Source: Alphaproteobacteria bacterium
Lineage (GTDB): Bacteria > Pseudomonadota > Alphaproteobacteria > Thalassobaculales > Thalassobaculaceae
DNA length: 64,000 nt
Assembly: GCA_024742275.1 (NCBI GenBank)
Contig: JANSYS010000015.1
Location: 1-64,000 of the forward strand
Direction: 5' to 3'
Shown here piece by piece: positions 9,357 through 17,446 of this stretch. The position numbers were made by a program, and so were the translations under genes. Within the stretch, counting starts at the first letter, position 1. Every line of letters begins with the position of its first letter. The notes beneath the pieces were generated by a model that saw nothing but the letters and a program-made list of their open reading frames with translations, was not told where the DNA came from and searched no databases.

Positions 9357-9542
9357 TGGCCGGTCTCCGGACTTGCGAGGTCGGGCACCGAAGCCCGGAT
9401 CCTTCCGCGCCTTCCCATGCCGTTGTGGCACAGTGGCATTCTGCGGCGGATCAACCTCGCCTACCGTTGCGGGGGCAGTGCCGGATTTGGACCGGCTTCC
9501 CGTTTCATTCCGGCACAGGAAACTGCACCGGAACACCACATG
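9357..9542 (-). ncRNA. Cobalamin riboswitch
   Basis: On the minus strand the leader shows the class I cobalamin aptamer elements in order. These are GGTG..GGTGC at the 5' end, GGAATGAAACGGGAAGCCGG, a CCGGCACTGCCCCCGCAACGG core, ATGCCACTG, GGGAAGGC (9416-9409) and the B12 box AGTCCGGAGACCGGCC (about 9373-9358). The order and spacing match the family well. It lies about 145 bases before the btuB start and would repress the btuB-btuF-btuC-cobQ-cbiB-cobO operon when adenosylcobalamin is plentiful. Confidence 0.95.
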
Positions 9543-9686
9543 CGATTGACATCCGGACGCTACGGTCGGCGTAGTTGCCTGTCAATCATAGTGTTTGCGC
9601 TCCCGCTCAATCGTGGATTTAAGACGATCGCAACCGCGCTCTAATGAGAGTTGAATGCCGACAAGAACCGAAGGGATTGAAACCGG

Positions 9687-9719
9687 GCCAACCGTCGGAA
9701 ACCATGAGGTCCGGTTGGC
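9687..9719 (-). terminator. Possible terminator hairpin after fdsD
   Basis: GCCAACCG and CGGTTGGC form a perfect 8-bp stem with a 17-base loop, 23 bases downstream of the fdsD stop in the minus direction. No U-tract follows, only CCGGTTTC, so it may be Rho-assisted or simply an mRNA-end stabiliser. Confidence 0.35.
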
Positions 9720-9741
9720 TTTCAGCCCGTTCTGAAGCGCG

Positions 9742-9969
9742 TCAGGCCGCCGGTCGGTCCTCTGCGACGACCCGTCTGGCACCGGCGCGGGCGAGATCGT
9801 TGAAACCGGTCTCTTCCCGCGCAAGCAACTCAGCGAGGTCGGCGCGCATGCGTGGGTCCCAGAAGTCGCGGATGTGCTGGGCAACGCCGGCAACCGCCTC
9901 CTCCTCCGGGTAGGAGCGATGGAAGTCGGCGATCTGGTTGGCCATCCGAACGATATCCTGGCGTTTCAT
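9742..9969 (-). CDS. fdsD: Formate dehydrogenase delta subunit
   Basis: A 75-residue protein of the FdsD family, the small subunit or assembly factor at the end of NAD-dependent formate dehydrogenase operons. The characteristic start VRMANQIADFHRSYP and the later HIRDFWDPRMRADL are present. The ATG at 9969 overlaps the fdhD stop by four bases (ATGA). Together with the upstream genes it gives the classic fdsG-B-A-C-D order. Confidence 0.92.
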   Translation of the reverse strand: MKRQDIVRMANQIADFHRSYPEEEAVAGVAQHIRDFWDPRMRADLAELLAREETGFNDLARAGARRVVAEDRPAA

Positions 9970-10823
9970 GCCACCTTCTCCTGTCGCGAACCGCCACGAC
10001 CCTTGGCCGGTTCGAACACCATGATCCCGTCGCCGGCGAGGCTGGCCAGCCCCATCCCGCAGCGTCCCGCGACATCGAGCGCGAGTTTGCTCGGCGCCGA
10101 AACGGCGGCCAGAAACGGCGCGCCGGCCACGGCCGCCTTTTGAACTAGTTCGACGCTGATCCGGCTCGACACGAGCAGGAATCCAACCCGGGTGTCCTTG
10201 CCGTCGCGCGCCAGGGCACCGATCAGTTTGTCGAGCGCATTGTGACGCCCGATATCCTCCCGGACCCGCTCGATTGACCCGTCCGAGAGGCAGAACGCGG
10301 CGGCATGGGTCGAATGGTTCGTGCGGTTCATCACCTGCGCATCCCGCAACGCCTCAAAGGCGTGGGCCAGCGCGGCAGCAGCAGGCAAAACGCCCTGGAC
10401 GCGCGGCGGACGCGGGACCGCCGCCTCGATCGTCTGGGCTCCGCAGATGCCGCATCCCGACCGACCGGCGATGGAGCGCTTGCGGTCCTGAGCAGCGGAC
10501 GCGAAACGTTCGGCCACCCGCAGGTTCAGCAGGTAGCCGTCGCTTGCCTCCCCGATCCTCAGGCTTTCGATCCGGCTCGCCGCCGGAACAATCCCTTCGG
10601 TCAGCGCGAAGCCGACCGCGAAATCCTCGAGATCCGCCGGCGTCGCCATCATCACGGCAAAGGTCTCGCCGTTGACCAGGATCGCGACAGGGGTCTCAGC
10701 CGGCACCTGCCAAGCCGCCACGTGCGCGCCCTCGGCCCCGACCATGGTACCCGTCACCTCGGGCGAGACGTCGCTCGTCCGACTGTCGAGTCGCCGGATC
10801 TCCATCGCGCCGCGCCGCCCCAT
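9966..10823 (-). CDS. fdhD: Formate dehydrogenase accessory sulfurtransferase
   Basis: FdhD (called FdsC in fds operons) transfers sulfur from a cysteine desulfurase to the molybdenum bis-MGD cofactor and hands it to the catalytic subunit. The 285-residue product has the catalytic cysteine motif SGCGICG, the preceding LEDFAVGFALTEGI, and VREDIGRHNALDKLIG in the second half. I use the ATG at 10823, which overlaps the fdsA stop as TGATG; an ATG at 10805 is a possible alternative. It sits between fdsA and fdsD and is clearly translationally coupled to both. Confidence 0.94.
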   Translation of the reverse strand: MGRRGAMEIRRLDSRTSDVSPEVTGTMVGAEGAHVAAWQVPAETPVAILVNGETFAVMMATPADLEDFAVGFALTEGIVPAASRIESLRIGEASDGYLLNLRVAERFASAAQDRKRSIAGRSGCGICGAQTIEAAVPRPPRVQGVLPAAAALAHAFEALRDAQVMNRTNHSTHAAAFCLSDGSIERVREDIGRHNALDKLIGALARDGKDTRVGFLLVSSRISVELVQKAAVAGAPFLAAVSAPSKLALDVAGRCGMGLASLAGDGIMVFEPAKGRGGSRQEKVA

Positions 10824-13669
10824 CACTCGGCTGCCACGACGAACTGGCGCTCGTGGACGTCGCGGAAGTGCTCCTGCCACTCCGCCGGCCGGTTCGATCG
10901 CGTCACCTGCACCGCGGTCACTTTGTATTCCGGGCAGTTGGTGGCCCAGTCGGAATACTCCGTCGTGATGACGTTGGCGCCGCTCACCGGGTGATGGAAC
11001 GTGGTGTAGACGACGCCCTGCGGCACCCTGTCCGTGATGGTCGCGCGCAGAGCGGTTGCGCCGATGCGCGAAGCGACGCTGACCATGTCGCCCTCGCCGA
11101 CGCCCCGCTCCTCGGCGTCGTGCGGATGGATCTCCAGGATATCCTCGGGATGCCAGCGGCCGTTCTCCGTGCGCCGGGTCTGGGCACCAACGTTGTACTG
11201 GCTCAGGATCCGCCCGGTGGTGAGAATCAGCGGGAAGTGGCGGTTGGTGCGCTCGTCGGTGGCAACGTATTCCGTGACCATGAACCGCCCCTTACCGCGC
11301 ACGAAACCATCCTTGTGCATGGTCGGAGTCCCGTTCGGGCTGGCATCGTTGACCGGCCACTGCAGCGATCCGCCTGCGTCCAGGCGGGCATGGCTTACGC
11401 CGGCGAAGGTCGGGGTCAGCTCGGCGATCTCGTCCATAATCTCCGCCGCCGAGGCATAGGTCATACCGTCATAGCCCATGGCTTCGGCGAGGCGGCAGAC
11501 CGCCTCCCACTCGCTGAGGCCCGTCGCCTCCCTCATCACCGGCCGTACCCGGTTGATCCGCCGTTCCGCATTGGTGAAGGTACCGTCCTTCTCCAGGAAC
11601 GAAGTGCCCGGCAGAAAGACATGGGCATAACCGGCGGTCTCGTTCAGGAAAAGATCCTGCACAACCACGCAGTCCATCGCTTCCAAAGCCGCCGTCACAT
11701 GGGTCGTGTTCGGGTCCGATTGGGCGATGTCCTCTCCTTGAATGAAGATGCCGCGATAGGTCCCGTCGAGTGCGGCCGCCAGCATGTTGGGAATACGCAG
11801 CCCCGGCTCGTTCAGCAGCGGCAGGCCCCACGCTTTCTCGAACAGCGCCCGCGTCGCGTCGTCGGACACATGACGGTAGCCGGGGAACTCGTGCGGGAAG
11901 CTGCCCATATCGCAGGAGCCCTGCACGTTGTTCTGACCCCGCAGCGGGTTCACGCCGACCCCTTCGCGCCCGATATTGCCGGTCGCCATCGCGAGATTGG
12001 CCATCGCCATGACCATGGTGGAGCCCTGGCTGTGCTCGGTGACGCCAAGCCCGTAGTAGATCGCGCCGTTGCCCGCCGTCGCGTAGAGCCGGGCGGCCGC
12101 GCGCAGGGTCTCCGCCTCCACACCGATTCTATCGGCCAAAGCCTCCGGCGAATTCCGCTCCTCCGCGACGAACGCCCGCCACCGTTCGAAATCGACACTC
12201 TCGCAACGCTCGGCGACGAACGCCTCGTCCACCAAACCTTCGGTGACGATCGTGTGCGCCAGGGCGTTCATCACCGCCACGTTCGTCCCCGGACGCAGCT
12301 GGACGTGATGGGCGGCCGTGATGTGCGGGGATTTCACCAGGTCGATGCGGCGCGGATCGAGAACCACGATCTGGGCACCCTCGCGCAGGCGCTTTTTCAT
12401 CCGCGAGGCGAAGACCGGGTGGCCATCGGTCGGATTGGCGCCGATCAGAAGAATGACGTCCGCCTTTTCCACAGACTTGAAGTTCTGCGTCCCCGCCGAG
12501 GTTCCGAAGGTGGTTTTCAGCCCGTAGCCGGTCGGCGAATGGCAAACCCGGGCGCAGGTGTCGACGTTGTTGTTGCCGAAAGCCGCGCGGATCATTTTCT
12601 GGACGACGTAGACCTCTTCGTTCGTGCAGCGCGAAGAGGTGATGCCGCCGATCGCACCCTTGCCGTGCTCGGCCTGGATCGCCTTGAACCGTCCGGCGGC
12701 GAAAGCGATCGCCTCTTCCCAGGATACCGCACGCCACGGGTCGGTGATGCGCTCCCGCACCATGGGCGTCGTCACCCGATCCTTGTGGGTGGCGTAGCCC
12801 CAAGCGAAGCGGCCCTTCACGCAGGAATGGCCCTCATTCGCTCCGCCGGTCTTCTGCGGGACCATGCGGACGACCGTATCGCCCTGGAGCTCCGCCTTGA
12901 AAGAGCAGCCGACACCGCAATAGGCGCATGTGGTCTCCACCGAGCGGGTCGGTACCCCCTTCTCCACGACGGAGGCTTCCATGAGCGTGGCGGTCGGACA
13001 GGCCTGCACGCAGGCGCCGCAGGACACGCACTCCGAGGAGAAGAAGTCATCGGCCTCGGCTCCGGCCGACACCATGGAGGCGAAGCCGCGCCCGTCGATG
13101 GTCAGGGCAAAGGTTCCCTGGACCTCCTCGCATGCCCGCACGCAACGGGAGCAGACGATGCATTTCGCCGGGTCGAACTGGAAGTAGGGGTTCGAGGTGT
13201 CCACCGGCTTGCGGCTCTCGGCGTCGAAATGGTTGGCGTTGTCCATGCCGTAGCGCACGTCGCGCAGGCCGACCGCGCCCGCCATGTCCTGCAGTTCGCA
13301 GTCGCCGTTCGCCGAACAGGTCAAGCAATCGAGCGGATGATCGGAGATGTACAGCTCCATCACGCCCTTGCGGATCTTCGCCAGTCTCTCGGTCTGGGTG
13401 GTCACCGCCATACCGGCCCGTACCGGTGTGGTGCAGGAGGCCGGCGTTCCCTTCACGCCTTCGATCTCCACCAGACACATCCGGCAGGAACCCCAGGCGT
13501 CGAGACTGTCGGTGGCGCAGAGCTTCGGGATCGGACGGTCGATCTGCGATGCGGCCCGCATGATCGACGTGCCCTCGGGCACGGTGACCTCGACGCCGTC
13601 GATGGTCAGGGTGACCGGTGCGCCTTCCTTGGCGGGCGTGCCGTGGTCCTGTTCTTTCAGAAGAGCCAT
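10823..13669 (-). CDS. fdsA: NAD-dependent formate dehydrogenase catalytic alpha subunit (Mo/W bis-MGD)
   Basis: Catalytic subunit, 948 residues, oxidising formate to CO2 and passing electrons through Fe-S centres to FdsB and NAD. In order there is an N-terminal [2Fe-2S] domain (Cys 51, 62, 65, 78), the NuoG-like HPLDCLTCSANGDCELQ motif, and two ferredoxin motifs (CIVCSRCVRACEE and CVSCGACVQACP). The molybdopterin oxidoreductase N-terminal cluster CAYCGVGC follows. The active-site residue is cysteine (Cys376 in ARVCHSPTGYG), encoded by TGC, so this is not a selenoprotein. The molydopterin-binding C-terminal domain closes the protein. The ATG at 13669 follows AGGAG; upstream sequence in this frame belongs to fdsB. 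Confidence 0.96.
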   Translation of the reverse strand: MALLKEQDHGTPAKEGAPVTLTIDGVEVTVPEGTSIMRAASQIDRPIPKLCATDSLDAWGSCRMCLVEIEGVKGTPASCTTPVRAGMAVTTQTERLAKIRKGVMELYISDHPLDCLTCSANGDCELQDMAGAVGLRDVRYGMDNANHFDAESRKPVDTSNPYFQFDPAKCIVCSRCVRACEEVQGTFALTIDGRGFASMVSAGAEADDFFSSECVSCGACVQACPTATLMEASVVEKGVPTRSVETTCAYCGVGCSFKAELQGDTVVRMVPQKTGGANEGHSCVKGRFAWGYATHKDRVTTPMVRERITDPWRAVSWEEAIAFAAGRFKAIQAEHGKGAIGGITSSRCTNEEVYVVQKMIRAAFGNNNVDTCARVCHSPTGYGLKTTFGTSAGTQNFKSVEKADVILLIGANPTDGHPVFASRMKKRLREGAQIVVLDPRRIDLVKSPHITAAHHVQLRPGTNVAVMNALAHTIVTEGLVDEAFVAERCESVDFERWRAFVAEERNSPEALADRIGVEAETLRAAARLYATAGNGAIYYGLGVTEHSQGSTMVMAMANLAMATGNIGREGVGVNPLRGQNNVQGSCDMGSFPHEFPGYRHVSDDATRALFEKAWGLPLLNEPGLRIPNMLAAALDGTYRGIFIQGEDIAQSDPNTTHVTAALEAMDCVVVQDLFLNETAGYAHVFLPGTSFLEKDGTFTNAERRINRVRPVMREATGLSEWEAVCRLAEAMGYDGMTYASAAEIMDEIAELTPTFAGVSHARLDAGGSLQWPVNDASPNGTPTMHKDGFVRGKGRFMVTEYVATDERTNRHFPLILTTGRILSQYNVGAQTRRTENGRWHPEDILEIHPHDAEERGVGEGDMVSVASRIGATALRATITDRVPQGVVYTTFHHPVSGANVITTEYSDWATNCPEYKVTAVQVTRSNRPAEWQEHFRDVHERQFVVAAE

Positions 13670-13680
13670 CGCTCGCGCTC

Positions 13681-15234
13681 CTACTCGGCCGCCATCAGGG
13701 GCTGGGATTCGAAGTCTTCCGGGAATAGGCGCATGGCAGAGAGCACCGGCATCGGTGTCAAACCGCCCATCGCGCAAAGCGATCCGTCCCGCATGGTGTC
13801 GCAAAGGTCGCTTACCAGTTCCAAATTCGCCGCGACGTTCTCGCCCCGCTGGATCTTCTCCACCGTCTCCTTGCCGCGCACGGCGCCGATCCGGCAGGGC
13901 GTACACTTTCCGCAACTTTCGATTTCGCAGAACTCGAAGGCGAAGCGCGCCATCGCCGCCATGTCGACACTATCGTCGAACACGACGATTCCGCCGTGGC
14001 CAAGCATTGCGTTCGCCGCCGCCATGGCCTCGTAGTCTGTTTCCAGATCGAGCATCGCGTCGTTCACATAGGCGCCGAGCGGACCACCGACCTGGGCGGC
14101 GCGGAACGGCCTGCCGGTGGCGGTGCCGCCGCCGAATTCCTCGACGAGCTGACGCAGGGTCACGCCGAATGCCTTCTCCACCAGACCGCCGCGCTTGATG
14201 TTGCCCGCAAGCTGGAACGGCTGGGTCCCGCGTGATCGCCCCATGCCGAAATTCTTGTAGTGGTCCGCGCCCTTGGCCAGGACCACCGGCACGGTCGCCA
14301 GGGTCAGCACATTGTTGACGACGGTCGGCTTTCCGAACAGTCCATGAATCGCTGGGATCGGCGGCTTGGCGCGGACCGTGCCGCGCTTGCCCTCAAGGCT
14401 TTCCAGCATCGAGGATTCTTCGCCGCAGATATACGCGCCGGCGCCGCGGCGGACATGCAGGCGGAAGGTTCTGCCGCTACCGCCGACATTCGAACCCAGC
14501 CAACCGGCCCGCTCCAGAACGGCCGCCGCCTCGACCATGGCCGCGATGGCGTCGGGATACTCCGAGCGGATGTACACATAGCCGTCCTCCGCCCCCACGG
14601 CGAGCCCGGCGATGGTCATTCCCTCGATCAGCGCGAAGGGATCGCCTTCCATGATCATCCGGTCGGCGAAGGTGCCGCTGTCCCCCTCGTCGGCGTTGCA
14701 GCAAACGTATTTCTGGCCGGACGGCTGGTCGTGCACCGTCTTCCACTTGATGCCGGCCGGGAACCCGGCGCCGCCACGGCCCCGCAGACCGGACTTTAGA
14801 ACGGTTTCGCAGACCGACGCCCCGTCCATCGCCAGCGCTGCCCTAAGACCGGCAAGCCCGCCATGGGCCTCGTAGGCGGAGAGATCGAACGGATCAATCA
14901 CGCCGACCCGGGCGAAGGTCAACCGCTCCTGGTTCTTCAGATACGGAATCTCCTCGGTCGGGCCGAGCGCGAGCGCGTGACTGCCCCCGACCAGAAAACC
15001 GCCATCGAACAGCGACGCGACGTCAGCGGCGGTCACCGGACCGTAGGCGATACGCCCCGCATCCGTTTCGACCTCTACCAGCGGCTCCAGCCAGAACATC
15101 CCACGGGAGCCGTTGCGCACGATGGTCACCGACTCGCCCCGCGCCTCGGCCGCGTCGGCAATCGCCCGGGCTACCGCGTCGGCGCCGACGGATCGGGCTG
15201 CGGAATCCTTGGGAACGTAGATCGCCGTCGTCAT
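13681..15234 (-). CDS. fdsB: Formate dehydrogenase beta subunit (FMN, NADH-binding)
   Basis: Diaphorase subunit, 517 residues, homologous to NuoF with an N-terminal thioredoxin-like extension. It receives electrons from the alpha subunit through FMN and reduces NAD. The glycine-rich NADH/FMN motif SGLRGRGGAGFPAGIKW, then NADEGDSGTFADR and YICGEESSML, are visible. The [4Fe-4S] motif SCGKCTPCRIG is followed about 40 residues later by the fourth cysteine in LCAMGG. The ATG at 15234 overlaps the fdsG stop as ATGA. Eleven bases separate it from fdsA. Confidence 0.96.
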   Translation of the reverse strand: MTTAIYVPKDSAARSVGADAVARAIADAAEARGESVTIVRNGSRGMFWLEPLVEVETDAGRIAYGPVTAADVASLFDGGFLVGGSHALALGPTEEIPYLKNQERLTFARVGVIDPFDLSAYEAHGGLAGLRAALAMDGASVCETVLKSGLRGRGGAGFPAGIKWKTVHDQPSGQKYVCCNADEGDSGTFADRMIMEGDPFALIEGMTIAGLAVGAEDGYVYIRSEYPDAIAAMVEAAAVLERAGWLGSNVGGSGRTFRLHVRRGAGAYICGEESSMLESLEGKRGTVRAKPPIPAIHGLFGKPTVVNNVLTLATVPVVLAKGADHYKNFGMGRSRGTQPFQLAGNIKRGGLVEKAFGVTLRQLVEEFGGGTATGRPFRAAQVGGPLGAYVNDAMLDLETDYEAMAAANAMLGHGGIVVFDDSVDMAAMARFAFEFCEIESCGKCTPCRIGAVRGKETVEKIQRGENVAANLELVSDLCDTMRDGSLCAMGGLTPMPVLSAMRLFPEDFESQPLMAAE

Positions 15235-15710
15235 GAGCGGGCCTCCCTGACGGCGGTGTCGAGCCGCCCCGCATCGGCGCGACCGATCAGCTTGCCGTTG
15301 ACCATCGCCACAGGCGCCAGCGCGCAGTTCCCCAGGCAGTACACGGGCTCGACCGTCACCCCATCCTCGGAGGTCCCGCCCAACGCGATACCGCGCCGGT
15401 CGCACACGGCTTCGATCAGTCCGAGCGCTCCCATGGACTGGCAGGCCTCGGCTCGGCACACCTTGACAACGACCGGACCCGCCGGGGTACGGCGGTAGTC
15501 GTGATAGAAACTCAGAACACCGAAAACCTCGGCCCGCGAGAGGTTCAGAGCGCTGGCCACAGTCGGCAAGACGGCCTCGTCGACAAACCCTGCCGACTCC
15601 TGAATGTCGTGAAAGATTTCCAGCAATGCCGCCGGATCGTTGCCGTGGCGGGCGCAGATCGCCTGCGCGTCGGCCCCCGCGCCCATCGGCGCGCTCGCAG
15701 CCTCGTTCAT
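15231..15710 (-). CDS. fdsG: Formate dehydrogenase gamma subunit ([2Fe-2S], NuoE-like)
   Basis: The 159-residue NuoE-like subunit carries one thioredoxin-fold [2Fe-2S] cluster, with cysteines in VCRAEACQSMG and YCLGNCALAP. The N-terminal helical region (LLEIFHDIQESAGFVDEA, LSRAEVFGVLSFYHDYR) is typical. The ATG at 15710 matches the family length; the frame is open for 19 codons further. It is the first gene of the fds operon, with the LysR-type sites of its promoter about 80-120 bases upstream. Confidence 0.95.
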   Translation of the reverse strand: MNEAASAPMGAGADAQAICARHGNDPAALLEIFHDIQESAGFVDEAVLPTVASALNLSRAEVFGVLSFYHDYRRTPAGPVVVKVCRAEACQSMGALGLIEAVCDRRGIALGGTSEDGVTVEPVYCLGNCALAPVAMVNGKLIGRADAGRLDTAVREARS

Positions 15711-15789
15711 CCGTGCCTGTCTCCCATTCCAACCACTGTCGACCGACACGGCGCAGTGTTCAGGCACGATGGGGGTTTGTTTGCGGGCT

Positions 15790-15832
15790 GGTCAAATCGG
15801 AGGATTCAATACGTTCATAGACGCGCTCTATG
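15790..15832 (-). promoter_or_regulatory. Paired LysR-type operator and -35 element of the fds operon
   Basis: On the minus strand a perfect inverted repeat, CATAG-N7-CTATG (15832-15816), contains the T-N11-A core of LysR-type sites. Six bases later an imperfect partner, ATTG-N7-CGAT (15810-15796), has its centre 21 bp from the first, about two helical turns. TTGACC, a -35-like hexamer, follows immediately (15795-15790), and no good -10 box is seen. A strong distal site plus a weaker one against the -35 box is the usual layout of an activator-dependent LysR-regulated promoter. The adjacent LysR gene is the obvious regulator (inference). Confidence 0.6.
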
Positions 15833-15865
15833 GTGCAGCGCGGCACAGACTGGGGCGCCGGATCA

Positions 15866-16297
15866 TCAATCCCGTGTCAGATAGCCTCGTTCGAAGGCGG
15901 CCTCCTGATCCTCGAAGATCGCCATCGCCGTCGTCATGCGCTCGAAACCGTACTTTCAATAGATCGGCTCCTTGCCCGGCACCGCGTAGAGCAGGACCTT
16001 GCGATAGCCGCGGACGCGTTCGAGCAGGCGGCGGATGAGTTGGCCGCCGAGGCCGCGGCCCTGATGGCTCGGCAACACGACGATATCGCCGAGATAGGCA
16101 CAGTCCATGCCGTCGGCGAGCGCACGCCCCGCCGCCACCAGCCGACCGTCCTCCCGGGCGAATTCACGGTAGAGGCTGTTCGAGAATACGGTCCGCAGAA
16201 ACTCCGGCGTCTTGTCGCCCAACGGCGCCGCCCGGACCAGATCGGCCAGTTCCTCCCAGTCCACGTCCTCGACGCGGTCACTCCACTCGATGGTCAC
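15866..16297 (-). pseudogene. GNAT N-acetyltransferase interrupted by an in-frame TGA
   Basis: The frame starts at a GTG at 16297 with a normal GNAT sequence. It includes the acetyl-CoA pyrophosphate loop in VLPSHQGRGLGGQLIRRLL. The frame reaches PGKEPIY and then meets TGA at codon 114 (15958-15956). In the same frame it continues for 29 more codons as KYGFERMTTAMAIFEDQ and ends at a second stop at 15866. PIY-R-KYGFxRM is what the family normally shows, so a CGA (Arg) to TGA change is the simplest explanation. The truncation removes the last strand of the fold. It could be a recent pseudogene, a sequencing error, or still partly functional. It lies between the LysR gene and fds. Confidence 0.8.
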
Positions 16298-16460
16298 CGT
16301 CCATCCTCCAGGGTTTATGCATCTATCGGTCTCTTGCCGATGGACCCTAGACGGTGGACAAACCCACCGGTTGGACCATCCGGACCATGTGGTTCCGGAC
16401 CAAGCTTCAAAGCCGAGAAGCGAGCTAAATTCCGGAAAAGCGATCGCGCTGCTGGTGCAT

Positions 16461-17366
16461 TCACTGGCCCACCCAGTCCGGTCTGTCTGGATACGCCTTT
16501 GCAACCTCCAGCAACGCCTCGACCAGCGGCGACATCGGCTCACGGTCAAGGGCGACCACGCCGATCGTATGCTCCACGACCGGATCGACCAGGGGAATGG
16601 CACGGATGCCCGCCCCCTCTCCGATCACGCGGGACAGTGCCTCTGGAAGCACGCTGGCCAGCCCGGCGGTCTGCACATAGGCGCATAGATTGACGACGGA
16701 ATTGCTCTCGATCTCCGGATGCGGATGGCAGTCCGCCTTGGCGAAGGCACGGTCGATGATCCGCCGGTTCTGCATGTCGGGAGTCAGCGCGCAAAGCGGA
16801 TGAGTGGCCGCTTCCGCCCATGACACGCTCTCCTGCCCGGCCAGCGGGTGATCGGCCCGCACGATCAGCCGGTAACGCTCGCAGTAAAGCGTCTGGGCGG
16901 CGGAGATGTCGATCGGCTCATTGTCGAGATAGGTGATCCCGGCATCGATGGCGAACTCCGCAAGGTGCCGCTCGATCTCCTTCGAGGATTGAGAGCGGAT
17001 GCTGAAGGTCAGCTTGGGAAAGCGCTTGCGCAATAGTTCCGTCAACGGCGGCACCGCAGGCAGCGCCGACGGGATGACGCCGAGAACCATACGTCCTTCC
17101 GGTGCGCCGGACAGCGCGGAAAGGTCGTCGCGCAGGCTGTCGCAGTCCTCGAGAATGCGCTGCGCCCATTTCAGGATGTGCTGGCCTTCGGTCGTCAGAC
17201 CGATATAGCGCTGACCGCGGAGAACGATCGGCACGCCGAGTTCGTGCTCCAGCTGGCGAATACGACCGGACAGGGTTGGCTGAGTGACTCCGCAAGCTTC
17301 GGCGGCACGGGTGAAGTGCTGCTCGCGGGCCAGGGCCACCAGATACTGAAGCTGTCTGATATCCAT
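16461..17366 (-). CDS. LysR-family transcriptional regulator, likely regulator of the fds operon
   Basis: A 301-residue LysR-type regulator. The N-terminal winged helix-turn-helix is clear (MDIRQLQYLVALAREQHFTRAAEACGVTQ, given in part). The linker and periplasmic-binding-protein-like effector domain follow, with the usual GLASVLPEAL stretch near residue 245. LysR genes next to fdsGBACD, on the same side as here, are known as fdsR in some bacteria. The pair of LysR-type sites before fdsG supports this, but the inducer is unknown. A degP terminator hairpin lies in its upstream region, so it has its own promoter there. Confidence 0.88.
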   Translation of the reverse strand: MDIRQLQYLVALAREQHFTRAAEACGVTQPTLSGRIRQLEHELGVPIVLRGQRYIGLTTEGQHILKWAQRILEDCDSLRDDLSALSGAPEGRMVLGVIPSALPAVPPLTELLRKRFPKLTFSIRSQSSKEIERHLAEFAIDAGITYLDNEPIDISAAQTLYCERYRLIVRADHPLAGQESVSWAEAATHPLCALTPDMQNRRIIDRAFAKADCHPHPEIESNSVVNLCAYVQTAGLASVLPEALSRVIGEGAGIRAIPLVDPVVEHTIGVVALDREPMSPLVEALLEVAKAYPDRPDWVGQ

Positions 17367-17390
17367 AGGCGCGACGCTCCAGCGGACGTG

Positions 17391-17429
17391 AAAAGGCCGT
17401 GCTCCGTTGGGGACACACGGAGCACGGCC
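17391..17429 (-). terminator. Rho-independent terminator of the DegP-type protease gene
   Basis: A 12-bp perfect stem GGCCGTGCTCCG/CGGAGCACGGCC with an 11-base loop is followed, in the minus direction, by TTTT (17394-17391). It lies just downstream of the protease stop codon and upstream of the LysR gene, separating the two transcripts. Confidence 0.85.
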
Positions 17430-17446
17430 CTAAAGGTGCCGGGAAC

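Noticed and set aside
12542..12544. Formate dehydrogenase as a selenoprotein
   Set aside because: The active-site codon is TGC (cysteine), as expected for FdsA enzymes.
10853..14035. Very long plus-strand frame (over 1000 codons) antisense to fdsA
   Set aside because: fdsA on the minus strand shows all cofactor motifs in frame. The antisense frame has the His/Arg/Asp-rich composition usual for the complement of GC-rich genes.
15956..15958. TGA in the acetyltransferase as a selenocysteine codon
   Set aside because: GNAT enzymes have no cysteine or selenocysteine at this site; arginine is usual, and no clear bacterial SECIS hairpin is evident right after the codon.
17391..17429. Operator for the LysR gene
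   Set aside because: The 12-bp stem followed by TTTT directly after the protease stop is a standard terminator, so no regulatory role is needed to explain it.
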